From NCBI GenBank assembly GCA_003021915.1, contig PXOY01000007.1, positions 1 to 7,990 of the forward strand: DNA of 7,990 bases. The letters run 5' to 3'. The notes beneath the pieces are model-generated. The model worked only from the letters and a program-made list of their open reading frames with translations, was not told the origin of the DNA and did no database searches. The translations under genes and the position numbers were made by a program. The stretch comes from Parcubacteria group bacterium SW_4_49_11. Its GTDB lineage: Bacteria; Patescibacteriota; Minisyncoccia; SW-4-49-11. Of this stretch, positions 1 through 5,667 are shown in pieces; within the stretch, counting starts at the first letter, position 1, and each line of letters starts with the position of its first letter.

Positions 1-706
1 GCGTCATAGGATACGCGGCGGTGAATTTGACGCCCGCTTTGAGCGCTCCGTACGCTATAGCGGTGTTCGCATCCATCAAAACGCCCCGCCCGTGATCTTC
101 TTGTTCGGCCTCGTTAATTACGAAGGTCTCGCGCTGGTCATAATGCTTGTGCATGTACTCAAACGCGGTACGAGCTGCCTCATGGTTTTTTTCCACCACT
201 TCTTCTCCTTTCGATTGGAACTTATGAGCGAGTTCATCCTCCAAGCTCTGGAGATCGCGCCCCAAAATGGCAAACGCTGCCCCGAGTGCGACGGTATTGA
301 TATAGCGACTGGAGCCGTCGATATCCTCGGATAATTCTTTGAGCGGAGCGGTATACACGTAAAACGGTTGCTCTTTGGTCGGCGTTTCCGAAAATTCGAA
401 CTTCTCAGCGATTTTGCTGTCAAGAAGCATGATACCCTCGTCCACTAATTCTTCTCGATGAAGCGTAACCGTGGCCTCGTCAAACCCGATAATGAGGTAA
501 CTTTTCGTCTTGGGAGCGTTCACCGAATGCGTACTGACCCGCACACTCACCGAGTTGTGTCCTCCTTTAATCAGGGAGGGATAATCGTTCCACAAAAACG
601 TGAAGAAGCCTTCGCGAAAGAGCGCGTACTGAAAAATTTCCCCAGAACTTAGTACTCCTTGACCCGCTTTCCCGCCGATCTTAAACACGAATGAATCACG
701 CTCCAT
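1..706 (-). CDS. korA: 2-oxoacid:acceptor oxidoreductase subunit alpha (gamma/alpha fusion), 5' part only
   Basis: Subunit of a thiamine-pyrophosphate 2-oxoacid:ferredoxin (acceptor) oxidoreductase, which decarboxylates a 2-oxoacid to acyl-CoA and passes electrons to ferredoxin in the cytoplasm. The 235 visible residues show the gamma domain first (about 1-195): the GGKAGQG motif at 11-17 and YPSLIKGGHNS at 42-52, both hallmarks of the family. The alpha (pyrimidine-binding) domain then begins at about 207 with NTAIAYGALKAGVKF and AAYPMT, where the gene leaves the window. This gamma-then-alpha order is the KorA fusion type. The substrate (2-oxoglutarate, pyruvate or other) cannot be told from this part; the beta subunit would be expected downstream, outside the window. 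The ATG at 706 is chosen because it leads directly into the domain; no clear Shine-Dalgarno precedes it. A promoter lies just upstream at 741-769. Family call is firm, gene symbol less so. Confidence 0.88.
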   Translation of the reverse strand, partial: MERDSFVFKIGGKAGQGVLSSGEIFQYALFREGFFTFLWNDYPSLIKGGHNSVSVRVSTHSVNAPKTKSYLIIGFDEATVTLHREELVDEGIMLLDSKIAEKFEFSETPTKEQPFYVYTAPLKELSEDIDGSSRYINTVALGAAFAILGRDLQSLEDELAHKFQSKGEEVVEKNHEAARTAFEYMHKHYDQRETFVINEAEQEDHGRGVLMDANTAIAYGALKAGVKFTAAYPMT

Positions 707-740
707 ATCACGTTTGTTAGTCTGTTTTAAGATTACGTGT

Positions 741-769
741 ATTGTAGCACGCGCTGTCCGGTTCGCCAA
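741..769 (-). promoter_or_regulatory. Putative sigma-70-type promoter for korA-like gene
   Basis: Read on the minus strand, TTGGCG (769-764) is followed after exactly 17 nt by TACAAT (746-741), close to the TTGACA/TATAAT consensus. The predicted transcript start is near 734, leaving a leader of about 28 nt before the ATG at 706. The -35 element begins only 5 nt after the last base of the upstream tRNA, so the promoter is squeezed into the tRNA-korA gap. No hairpin terminator separates the tRNA from this gene, so read-through from the tRNA promoter is also possible. Sequence match only. Confidence 0.55.
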
Positions 770-774
770 ATACG

Positions 775-861
775 CGGAAGCGGAGGGATTCGAACCCCCG
801 GTACCCGAGTGGGTACAGCGGTTTTCAAGACCGCCCCGTTCGACCGCTCCGGCACGCTTCC
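775..861 (-). tRNA. tRNA-Ser (anticodon UGA)
   Basis: An 87-nt class II tRNA. The acceptor stem pairs GGAAGCG (861-855) with CGCTTCC (782-776), with discriminator G at 775. The D arm has CCG/CGG around an AGCGGTCGAA loop. The anticodon stem GCGGT/ACCGC encloses CTTGAAA, giving anticodon TGA, which reads UCA and related serine codons. A long variable arm (GTACCC/GGGTAC), typical of tRNA-Ser, precedes the T arm with the loop TTCGAAT. The 3' CCA is not encoded (the next bases are CGT), so it must be added by a CCA-adding enzyme. The arms and anticodon fit serine and not leucine or tyrosine. Confidence 0.97.
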
Positions 862-873
862 CTGCATCCCTAT

Positions 874-903
874 ATGATAGCGAATATATACGGATGCTGT
901 AAA
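874..903 (-). promoter_or_regulatory. Putative promoter of tRNA-Ser
   Basis: On the minus strand TTTACA (903-898) and TATCAT (879-874) are separated by 18 nt. The predicted start near 867 would give a 5' leader of about 6 nt before the mature tRNA at 861, trimmed by RNase P. A second AT-rich hexamer, TATATT, lies between them but has no good -35. It sits back to back with the plus-strand promoter at 976-1004 in a 168-bp divergent gap. Confidence 0.5.
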
Positions 904-975
904 GCAATATCTTAGCCGGTTTCCGTATGTTTCTTGGAAGTGTTTGATACGGATCTTTGCGTAAGACAAGCACGA

Positions 976-1004
976 TTGACACATACGAAGAAGTGGTATA
1001 TATT
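976..1004 (+). promoter_or_regulatory. Near-consensus sigma-70-type promoter of the 143-residue orphan gene
   Basis: TTGACA (976-981) is a perfect -35 hexamer, followed by a 17-nt spacer and TATATT (999-1004). The predicted start is at about 1011, giving a leader of about 19 nt before the ATG at 1030. It is the strongest promoter match noticed in the window. It also settles the gene start: reading-frame starts upstream of about 1011, such as the ATG at 934, would lie outside the transcript. Confidence 0.75.
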
Positions 1005-1024
1005 GTTCTGTGCCGTCGTTAAGC

Positions 1025-1029
1025 AGGAG
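1025..1029 (+). promoter_or_regulatory. Shine-Dalgarno AGGAG that bears on the orphan gene's start
   Basis: AGGAG lies directly against the ATG at 1030 (no spacer), too close for normal initiation there, but exactly 6 nt before an in-frame TTG at 1036. Either the ATG is used with the weaker upstream TTAAG (1019-1023), or translation starts at the TTG, which would shorten the protein by two residues. Confidence 0.5.
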
Positions 1030-1461
1030 ATGGTTTTGAAAGGAAAAGCGGAATTAACACAACGGCACCGACTTACCCCTGAAGTAAATAGTGTCAGTCA
1101 AAGCGGCAAAACCGCTTGGATTATCGTTATTACCACCCCTCAAGGAGACCGAAAACCGCCGGTAGATTACGAAGCATCCTATCCTGTTGTTTCTCTGAAC
1201 GTAGGTGATCTGTTTATGGAGTATGATCGAAGTACCATGTCAGGAACCACATACAGATGGATGCAAATTCTCCTCGGGGAAGTACGACGAATAACAGATA
1301 CCGATGACATGGCTCACCTAGGGATTGTAAACCACTATCTCTACGTGGAGGAAAATAAGATCAGTAAAGGTGAGGGCTGGAGTCACTCCTTCATTCCCGA
1401 GGAATTTCGTCCTCATCTCGATGTTCTGAGGAATAAAAAGATTCCCATTCCAGCAGTGTAG
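1030..1461 (+). CDS. Hypothetical protein, 143 residues, orphan with own promoter
   Basis: I do not recognise a family. The protein is soluble-looking: no signal peptide, no membrane segment, no cysteine motif, mixed charge. It has several tryptophans and aromatic/beta-prone stretches (AWIIVITTP, YPVVSLNVGDLFMEY, YRWMQILLGEVRRI, HLGIVNHYLYVEENKI), which suggest a small alpha/beta or beta-rich fold. The start at 1030 (or TTG 1036) is preferred over longer in-frame starts because a near-consensus promoter at 976-1004 implies a transcript beginning near 1011. A terminator follows 11 nt after the stop. It is therefore a self-contained, single-gene transcription unit, divergent from the tRNA and convergent to the ribF operon. 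The complete expression signals and codon use like its neighbours argue that it is real and not a chance frame; its function is unknown. Confidence 0.75.
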   Translation: MVLKGKAELTQRHRLTPEVNSVSQSGKTAWIIVITTPQGDRKPPVDYEASYPVVSLNVGDLFMEYDRSTMSGTTYRWMQILLGEVRRITDTDDMAHLGIVNHYLYVEENKISKGEGWSHSFIPEEFRPHLDVLRNKKIPIPAV

Positions 1462-1471
1462 CGACCCCTAT

Positions 1472-1504
1472 TCTCTCGTCTTGTAACAGGCGAGAGATAT
1501 TTTA
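1472..1504 (+). terminator. Rho-independent-type terminator of the orphan gene
   Basis: Arms TCTCTCG (1472-1478) and CGAGAGA (1491-1497) form a perfect 7-bp stem. After a bulged T it extends by CTTG/CAGG with one G-U pair around a TAA loop. A short, imperfect T-rich tail (TATTTTA, 1498-1504) follows. The tail is weak, so termination may be partial. It lies 11 nt after the stop codon at 1461, in the convergent gap. Confidence 0.65.
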
Positions 1505-1609
1505 TAATGTGCTTATCTCGAAGGGTATTCTAGAGGAAGACACAACAGGTTTTCCCTGTATGGAAGCTATATTGACCCTATAAGAATTTTGAGCTGGTTT
1601 CGATACACT
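1505..1609. other. Noncoding stretch, first part of the 374-bp convergent gap
   Basis: No credible gene, tRNA or promoter was seen here. The only structure noted is a small inverted repeat, ACAGG (1545-1549) and CCTGT (1555-1559), around a TTTTC loop, with no T-run on either side; its significance is doubtful. The rest of the gap (1610-1835) is filled by the repeat elements listed separately. Confidence 0.5.
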
Positions 1610-1679
1610 TGTAAATAAAGTAGGTTGTTTTGTTTACATATCGGGTAACTTGTAAACAAACTTTCCAACTTTGTTTACA
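1610..1679. repeat. Twin inverted repeats with TGTAAACAAA arms
   Basis: Two dyads share identical geometry. Dyad 1 has arms TGTAAATAAA (1610-1619) and TTTGTTTACA (1629-1638). Dyad 2 has arms TGTAAACAAA (1651-1660) and TTTGTTTACA (1670-1679). Each is 10 bp, 9-bp spacer, 10 bp, with centres 41 bp apart. Only one arm base differs between them, while the spacers are unlike. That is the pattern of conserved half-sites for a dimeric DNA-binding protein more than of a recent plain duplication. Dyad 2 would also form an RNA hairpin, but no T-run follows. The outer half-sites (TTGTAAAC/GTTTACA) resemble biotin-repressor half-sites, but the spacing is shorter and no biotin gene is near. Function unknown. 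Confidence 0.8.
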
Positions 1680-1687
1680 TCTCAACT

Positions 1688-1770
1688 ATATATCCACTGT
1701 ATATCATGCCCGAAGGGCATATGTATCAACTGTATATCGCGCCGTAATGCGCATATATCTATCGTATATC
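1688..1770. repeat. Three 18-bp AT-rich repeats alternating with small GC-rich hairpins
   Basis: Copies are ATATATCCACTGTATATC (1688-1705), ATGTATCAACTGTATATC (1721-1738) and ATATATCTATCGTATATC (1753-1770). Copies 2 and 3 match copy 1 at 16 and 15 of 18 bases. Each copy is a pair of heptamers close to RTATATC set 11 bp apart; all six begin at 1688, 1699, 1721, 1732, 1753 and 1764, steps of 11, 22, 11, 21 and 11. Between the copies lie a perfect 6-bp hairpin ATGCCC-GAA-GGGCAT (1706-1720) and GCGC-CGTAAT-GCGC (1739-1752). The helical phasing fits a protein-binding array; alternatives are a REP/MITE-like element or transcript-end structure for the ribF operon. Confidence 0.8.
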
Positions 1771-1808
1771 AAAACCTCTGGCTTCAGGCTTCTTTTTATT
1801 CTTGCGAG

Positions 1809-1829
1809 CTGCTACGCGCTACGTGCTAC
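1809..1829. repeat. Short 7-bp tandem repeat after ribF
   Basis: Three head-to-tail units CTGCTAC, GCGCTAC and GTGCTAC (minus-strand sense GTAGCRN) sit 7 nt beyond the ribF stop codon. The repeat ends close to the gene in a noncoding stretch. Its role is unknown; slippage-derived micro-repeat is the simplest reading. Confidence 0.6.
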
Positions 1830-1835
1830 TATTCA

Positions 1836-2777
1836 CTACTGTCTATCCATATACTCTCGGGCGAAGACAATGTCTTTTTGAATCCAAAGCTTCAAATCCT
1901 CAATAGTTCCCGCTTCGTGTTCGGGCCGAATAAACGTAAGCACGTCCACCCGTAACGTTACTCCTTTCAAAGATATATTCTCGAAGTCAAGCAAATGCAC
2001 CTCGACCGCCGGTGTGCTGCGTGCCTCAACCACGGGGTTATATCCCACGTTCATCACCCCGATATACGGATGAGGTTCGGATTCCGCGTACGCGCGCACT
2101 ACATACACACCGCGCCGTGGCAAAAATTTGCGATCCGAGAGGTTCATGTTTGCGGTCGGAAACCCGATGGTTCGTCCCCACCCTTTCCCTGCTTCGACCG
2201 TTCCCTGTAACTGATACGGTCGTCCCAACCACATAGCAGCGTGCTCCACGTCTCCTGCCTGGAGCGCGTCTCGTATGTCTCGCGAACTTATCGGCCGGTT
2301 ATGAGCTGAGGCGAGTGCCAATTCTTCCACCGCGAGCCCGTACTCCGTTCCCAAACGATTGAGAACATGACTACTCCCCTGTCCGTGGTAGCCAAACCGA
2401 TGATCTGTCCCTACGATAAGATGGAATGGCGTCACGTATGGGAACACCACGCGTTCATAAAACGCACGCGGCTCCATCTGTTGAAGCTCCGGCGTGAACG
2501 AAAAGACGAGGACTGTGTCAATCTCACCTTCGGTTTGTAACCACGCGAGCTGTTCTTCGAGCGGGGTGAGCACCGGATACTCTTCGTCAGTAATGATCTC
2601 TTGGGGATGGGGATAAAACGTTCCCACAACCGCCTGCGCGTTGTGTTCTCGAGCACGCTCGACAAGTGTGGAAAGAAGGGTTTTGTGCCCTTTGTGCAGT
2701 CCGTCAAAATTGCCGATTGTGAGGATGATGTTCTCCGTTGTTGGCTCCCATACTTCCGGATACCACGCGACGTCCAT
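1836..2777 (-). CDS. ribF: Bifunctional riboflavin kinase / FAD synthetase
   Basis: Cytoplasmic enzyme that phosphorylates riboflavin to FMN and then adenylylates FMN to FAD. The 313 residues match the usual length. The N-terminal FMN adenylyltransferase module shows GNFDGLHKGH (22-31), TFYPHP (53-58), VGTDHRFG (122-129) and ISSRDIR (163-169). The C-terminal kinase module shows LGRPYQLQGTV (184-194), GRTIGFPTAN (201-210, the PTAN nucleotide/flavin site) and VEVHLLDF with the likely catalytic base E259. One oddity: the usual NIGxxPTF of the kinase module reads NVGYNPVV (243-250), losing the Thr and Phe. The ATG at 2777 is preferred: it lies 4 nt after the pilC stop and gives the normal distance to GNFDG. 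A GTG at 2798, overlapping pilC, would add seven residues. It is the last gene of the minus-strand string. Confidence 0.95.
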   Translation of the reverse strand: MDVAWYPEVWEPTTENIILTIGNFDGLHKGHKTLLSTLVERAREHNAQAVVGTFYPHPQEIITDEEYPVLTPLEEQLAWLQTEGEIDTVLVFSFTPELQQMEPRAFYERVVFPYVTPFHLIVGTDHRFGYHGQGSSHVLNRLGTEYGLAVEELALASAHNRPISSRDIRDALQAGDVEHAAMWLGRPYQLQGTVEAGKGWGRTIGFPTANMNLSDRKFLPRRGVYVVRAYAESEPHPYIGVMNVGYNPVVEARSTPAVEVHLLDFENISLKGVTLRVDVLTFIRPEHEAGTIEDLKLWIQKDIVFAREYMDRQ

Positions 2778-2781
2778 ACCC

Positions 2782-3912
2782 CTAGACCGAAAAGTCACCT
2801 ACCAAATTGTAAATCGGCAACAGAATCGCCAAGGCCAAAAAGACGACAATCACCCACACCACAATCAACAGGAAGGGCTCGATCAATTTGCCCATATTGC
2901 TCGCAATGTCATCGGTCTTCTCTTCGTAGCGCTTCCCGATTTCGTCCAAAACTTTGGGCAGTTGTCCGGAACTTTCTCCCGCAGCCACCAACTCTTGTAC
3001 CGTATACGGAAACATTCCCTTAATGTTCGAAGCGTTTTCTTCGAAGGTATACTGAAAGCTGTATCCTTCCGATACGTTTGCTCCCAACTTACGAATAAAT
3101 CGCTGATACATGTAATACTCTTGTACTTCCTCTAAGGTTTGGATGGATTGATTGATAGGAATGCCGGACGATAACAGCATGGACAGATTAAATGCGAACC
3201 GTGAAACTTCCGTATACATAATCAGGCGATGCACGATTGGGAGATGAAAAAGGATCCACTGCCCGATACCTCGGGTGGGACCGAAAAAGAAAAGAAAATA
3301 CCCGATAACGAGCAGCGCCACAATAATCGAGGGCACGATATATATACCATACGCGGACATAATTTCTCCCACAGCGAGAAGCCAGCGAGTAATGAACGGT
3401 AACTCGGCATCCAAACTGTCAAACACCTGCCCCAAACGCGGTAACACGAACCATGTTAATCCGATACTCACAATAAACGCCATAATTAGAATGAAGGACG
3501 GATAAAACATCGCCGAACGCAATTGCGAGCGGTGCTTTTTTTCTTTTTTTAACGTTTCCACGGCGTCTTCGAGTTTTTCCCCTAAATTACCGCTTTCCTC
3601 TCCGATGCGGATCAGAGAAATAATATACGGAGGAACGAAGTTATTACGGTCAAACGATTTCCATAGGGGTTTTCCGTCTCCCACATCCGATGCGATTCCC
3701 TCGATTTGCTCTCGCACCGCGTCTTTTTTCGTGTTTTGGTTCAAACTGCGTAGGGCGCTGCGAATCCCCATCCCGGACTGGAGTAAAATGGCCATATTCT
3801 CCAACGCGGACTCCTTCTCGTCCGTAATCCGCGACTTAAACCGGGCTAAAAAGCCTTTCTTTTCTTGCTGAAAGTCTTTTGACCCACGTTCTGGCGCGAC
3901 GTCTGCGGGCAT
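2782..3912 (-). CDS. pilC: Type IV pilus / type II secretion inner-membrane platform protein PilC (GspF family)
   Basis: Polytopic inner-membrane protein that couples the cytoplasmic PilB ATPase to pilin assembly. The 376 residues hold two GspF domains: the first at about 34-157 (MAILLQSGMGIRSAL, RIGEESGNL), the second at about 236-360 (LSMLLSSGIPINQSI, AAGESSGQLPKVL). Three hydrophobic segments lie at about 136-158, 189-211 and 344-370, the last with the family's IEPFLLIVVWVIVVFLALA pattern. The charged N-terminal 30 residues are cytoplasmic. Length is slightly below the roughly 400 of well-studied PilC proteins, mainly at the N terminus. The start at 3912 lies 3 nt after the pilB stop, so translation is probably coupled. 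The gene is intact although its partner pilB is broken. Confidence 0.95.
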   Translation of the reverse strand: MPADVAPERGSKDFQQEKKGFLARFKSRITDEKESALENMAILLQSGMGIRSALRSLNQNTKKDAVREQIEGIASDVGDGKPLWKSFDRNNFVPPYIISLIRIGEESGNLGEKLEDAVETLKKEKKHRSQLRSAMFYPSFILIMAFIVSIGLTWFVLPRLGQVFDSLDAELPFITRWLLAVGEIMSAYGIYIVPSIIVALLVIGYFLFFFGPTRGIGQWILFHLPIVHRLIMYTEVSRFAFNLSMLLSSGIPINQSIQTLEEVQEYYMYQRFIRKLGANVSEGYSFQYTFEENASNIKGMFPYTVQELVAAGESSGQLPKVLDEIGKRYEEKTDDIASNMGKLIEPFLLIVVWVIVVFLALAILLPIYNLVGDFSV

Positions 3913-3915
3913 AGA

Positions 3916-4647
3916 TTATTCGTAATAACCTTTTTCTTCGGGGGACGGAGCGACTCGTTGCACTTCCTCAATCGTCGTTTCTCCGATTTTCACCTTTTCG
4001 ATCCCGTGCTCAAACATCGTTACGAATCCTTCGGAGCGTGCCTGTTGTCCAATCTCGGTGGCGGTCGGAGCCTCCATGATTAATTCTCGCATCGACTGAG
4101 TTATCTCAATCATTTCAAACACACCGATACGTCCTTGATAGCCACTCCCCTCGCAACTCGGACATCCCTTGCCTTTATAAAGCGTTATTTGCTCCCCTTC
4201 GAATTGCGAACTTGGGTAGCCCAGTTCCTCGGTCAGTTCCGAATACGAGAGGGTATAGGCTCCTTTACAATTCGGACAGATAGTGCGCACCAGACGTTGA
4301 GCGATCACCAGCTCCAACGTCGAAGAAACCAAGAACGGATCAACGCCATTATTGAGCAATCGAGGGATGGTACTCTCCGCGTCATTGGCGTGAATGGTGG
4401 AGAACAGGAGATGACCGGTCAAGGCCGCGTTGACCGAAATGTGCGCTGTATCATTATCTCGAATCTCTCCTACCAGAATGATGTCCGGATCTTGGCGCAA
4501 AATGGAACGCAAACCACGCGCGAAGGTAAGATCCGTCTCTCGATTGACCTGAATATGGTTCACTCCGGGAATCTTATATTCAACCGGATCCTCAATGGTA
4601 GTAATATTCTTGGAAAGATCGTTAACCGTCTTTAACGCCGCGTACAG
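3916..4647 (-). pseudogene. pilB: pilB, C-terminal fragment (downstream of the break)
   Basis: The C-terminal ATPase part of the type IV pilus assembly motor, out of frame with its N-terminal part. Reading back from the break it opens with LYAALKTVN, which normally directly follows the P-loop, then the Asp box TTIEDPVEY. Next come Walker B (DPDIILVGEIRDNDTA), the His box (TGHLLFSTIHANDAES), and the zinc tetracysteine CPNC ... CPSC followed by GYQGRIGVFEM. It ends normally 3 nt before pilC. No ATG, GTG or TTG lies between the break and a GTG at 4563, from which a 215-residue piece could in principle start. That piece lacks both P-loop and Asp box and cannot be an active ATPase. All other motifs are intact, so the lesion looks recent or is an assembly fault. 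Confidence 0.9.
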
Positions 4648-5633
4648 GGTTTGTAGACAAGCTCTCGTTGTCGTTCATTCACACCCAGTTCCTCGAGCTC
4701 CACCTTCTTCATCGTGTTGGAAAGAATACGGAGAACGATTTTTTCTCCGTTTACAGCCGGCATAATCGATACACGAACATCCGAGGATATGTCCTCATCT
4801 TCATACCGAATGGCACCGTCCTGCGGACGAAAATGTTCATCTGTGCGCAAATTAGCCTGTACCTTGATCAGGTTGCGCATGTTCTCGTAATACTCCGTGG
4901 GCAATATGCCGACATGCTGAAGCACACCGTCCAATCGGAACCGCACGCGTACTTCCTCCTCATTGAGAGGTTCAAAGTGAATATCCGAAATATTCCCATC
5001 CACCGCTTCCGCGATCACCTGATCCACAATTTCGGGTGCGGCGCTCTCAAACTCTTCAATAATCTGTTGGAAACGGTCAGACAGTTCTGGTTTGTACCGC
5101 TGAAGGGCGTCGCTAATAGTATCCGAAAGCGTGAAGCCGAATTGCACCTCCGCCTGAAACATACTTTCCAAGTACGTCTCCAGCGACAGCTCTTCCACGG
5201 CTTCTGTCGAGGAAGATCCCCCACCTATTCCCAAAAAGCCACCGCTTTGTTCCTTTTCTTCTCGACGTTTGATCTGCACGGTTGGTTGGGGGTCCTGAAA
5301 CACATCGGTGTTGTCGGTGGCCACCTTGATGAGCTCATCCGACTCGTCAAAGAGTACGATACGATACTCTCTTCCCACTTGCTCGGGAATTTTGGTCACG
5401 TCCCCCCGACTCGGCGGATTCGCGCTTAAACTAAAAAACGGTACTTCGTAGTATTCGGCGATGGCTTCCCCGATAATATTATCCGTAACCAGTTCCTGTT
5501 GTTTTAAATATTCGAGCGGGGAAAGCGCAGTTGTCCTCCCCTGTTCGTCTTGATTCAGTGCCGCTTTTTGATCTTCAGACGTAATGTACTGCCGGTCGGC
5601 AAGAATATGTACAATCTCGTTTTCCTTTAACAT
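4632..5633 (-). pseudogene. pilB: pilB, N-terminal fragment (ends in a frameshift before the Walker A)
   Basis: N-terminal two thirds of a PilB/GspE-type hexameric ATPase that powers pilus extension. Residues 1 to about 190 form a MshEN-type N-terminal domain. It carries a Gly/Ser-rich stretch GGFLGIGGGSSS (131-142) not usual there, probably a loop or linker insertion. The first half of the ATPase core (N2D) follows: SDIHFEP (216-222), VRFRLDGVL (230-238), LRTDEHFRPQDG (262-273), GEKIVLRIL (296-304) and EELGVNERQREL (314-325). The frame then runs VYKPCTRR-stop, whereas the family continues into the GxxxxTGPTGSGKTTT P-loop and LYAAL. The ATG at 5633 lies 34 nt after the response-regulator stop; no clear Shine-Dalgarno is seen. 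As it stands it would make a 333-residue protein without nucleotide-binding loop. Confidence 0.9.
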
Positions 5634-5667
5634 GATAAAGGTCTTGTTAGTTTTTGTCCGACCCGCG

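Noticed and set aside
118..423. Minus-strand frame of 101 residues at the left edge
   Set aside because: It lies in a different frame inside the conserved korA-like gene, whose motifs are clear.
714..902. Plus-strand open frame with AEGFEPPVPEWVQRFSRPP and the minus-strand frame with GSVPERSNGAVLKTAVPTRV
   Set aside because: Both are translations of the tRNA-Ser gene and its antisense; such frames are a well-known false protein family.
934..1029. N-terminal extension of the orphan protein from an ATG at 934
   Set aside because: It lies upstream of and across the near-consensus promoter at 976-1004, so it would not be in the transcript.
1650..1680. Biotin-repressor (BirA) operator
   Set aside because: The half-sites TTGTAAAC/GTTTACA are similar, but the spacing is 15 nt instead of about 18 as in E. 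coli, the flanking CC/GG is missing, and no biotin gene is adjacent.
1688..1770. CRISPR-like repeat-spacer pattern
   Set aside because: Only three 18-bp degenerate repeats, 14-15-bp palindromic spacers and no cas gene nearby.
1771..1800. Possible terminator (CTG-GCTT-CAG followed by TTCTTTTT on the plus strand; AGAGGTTTTG on the minus strand)
   Set aside because: The stem is only 3-4 bp and does not extend; too weak to call as a terminator for either convergent unit.
1630..1955. Two overlapping plus-strand frames through the repeat region and the 3' end of ribF
   Set aside because: They are composed of translated repeats and hairpins, have no ribosome binding site and no recognisable protein features.
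4668..5429. Long plus-strand frame of 253 residues opposite pilB
   Set aside because: It is the antisense shadow of conserved PilB coding sequence, with no ribosome binding site or known family.
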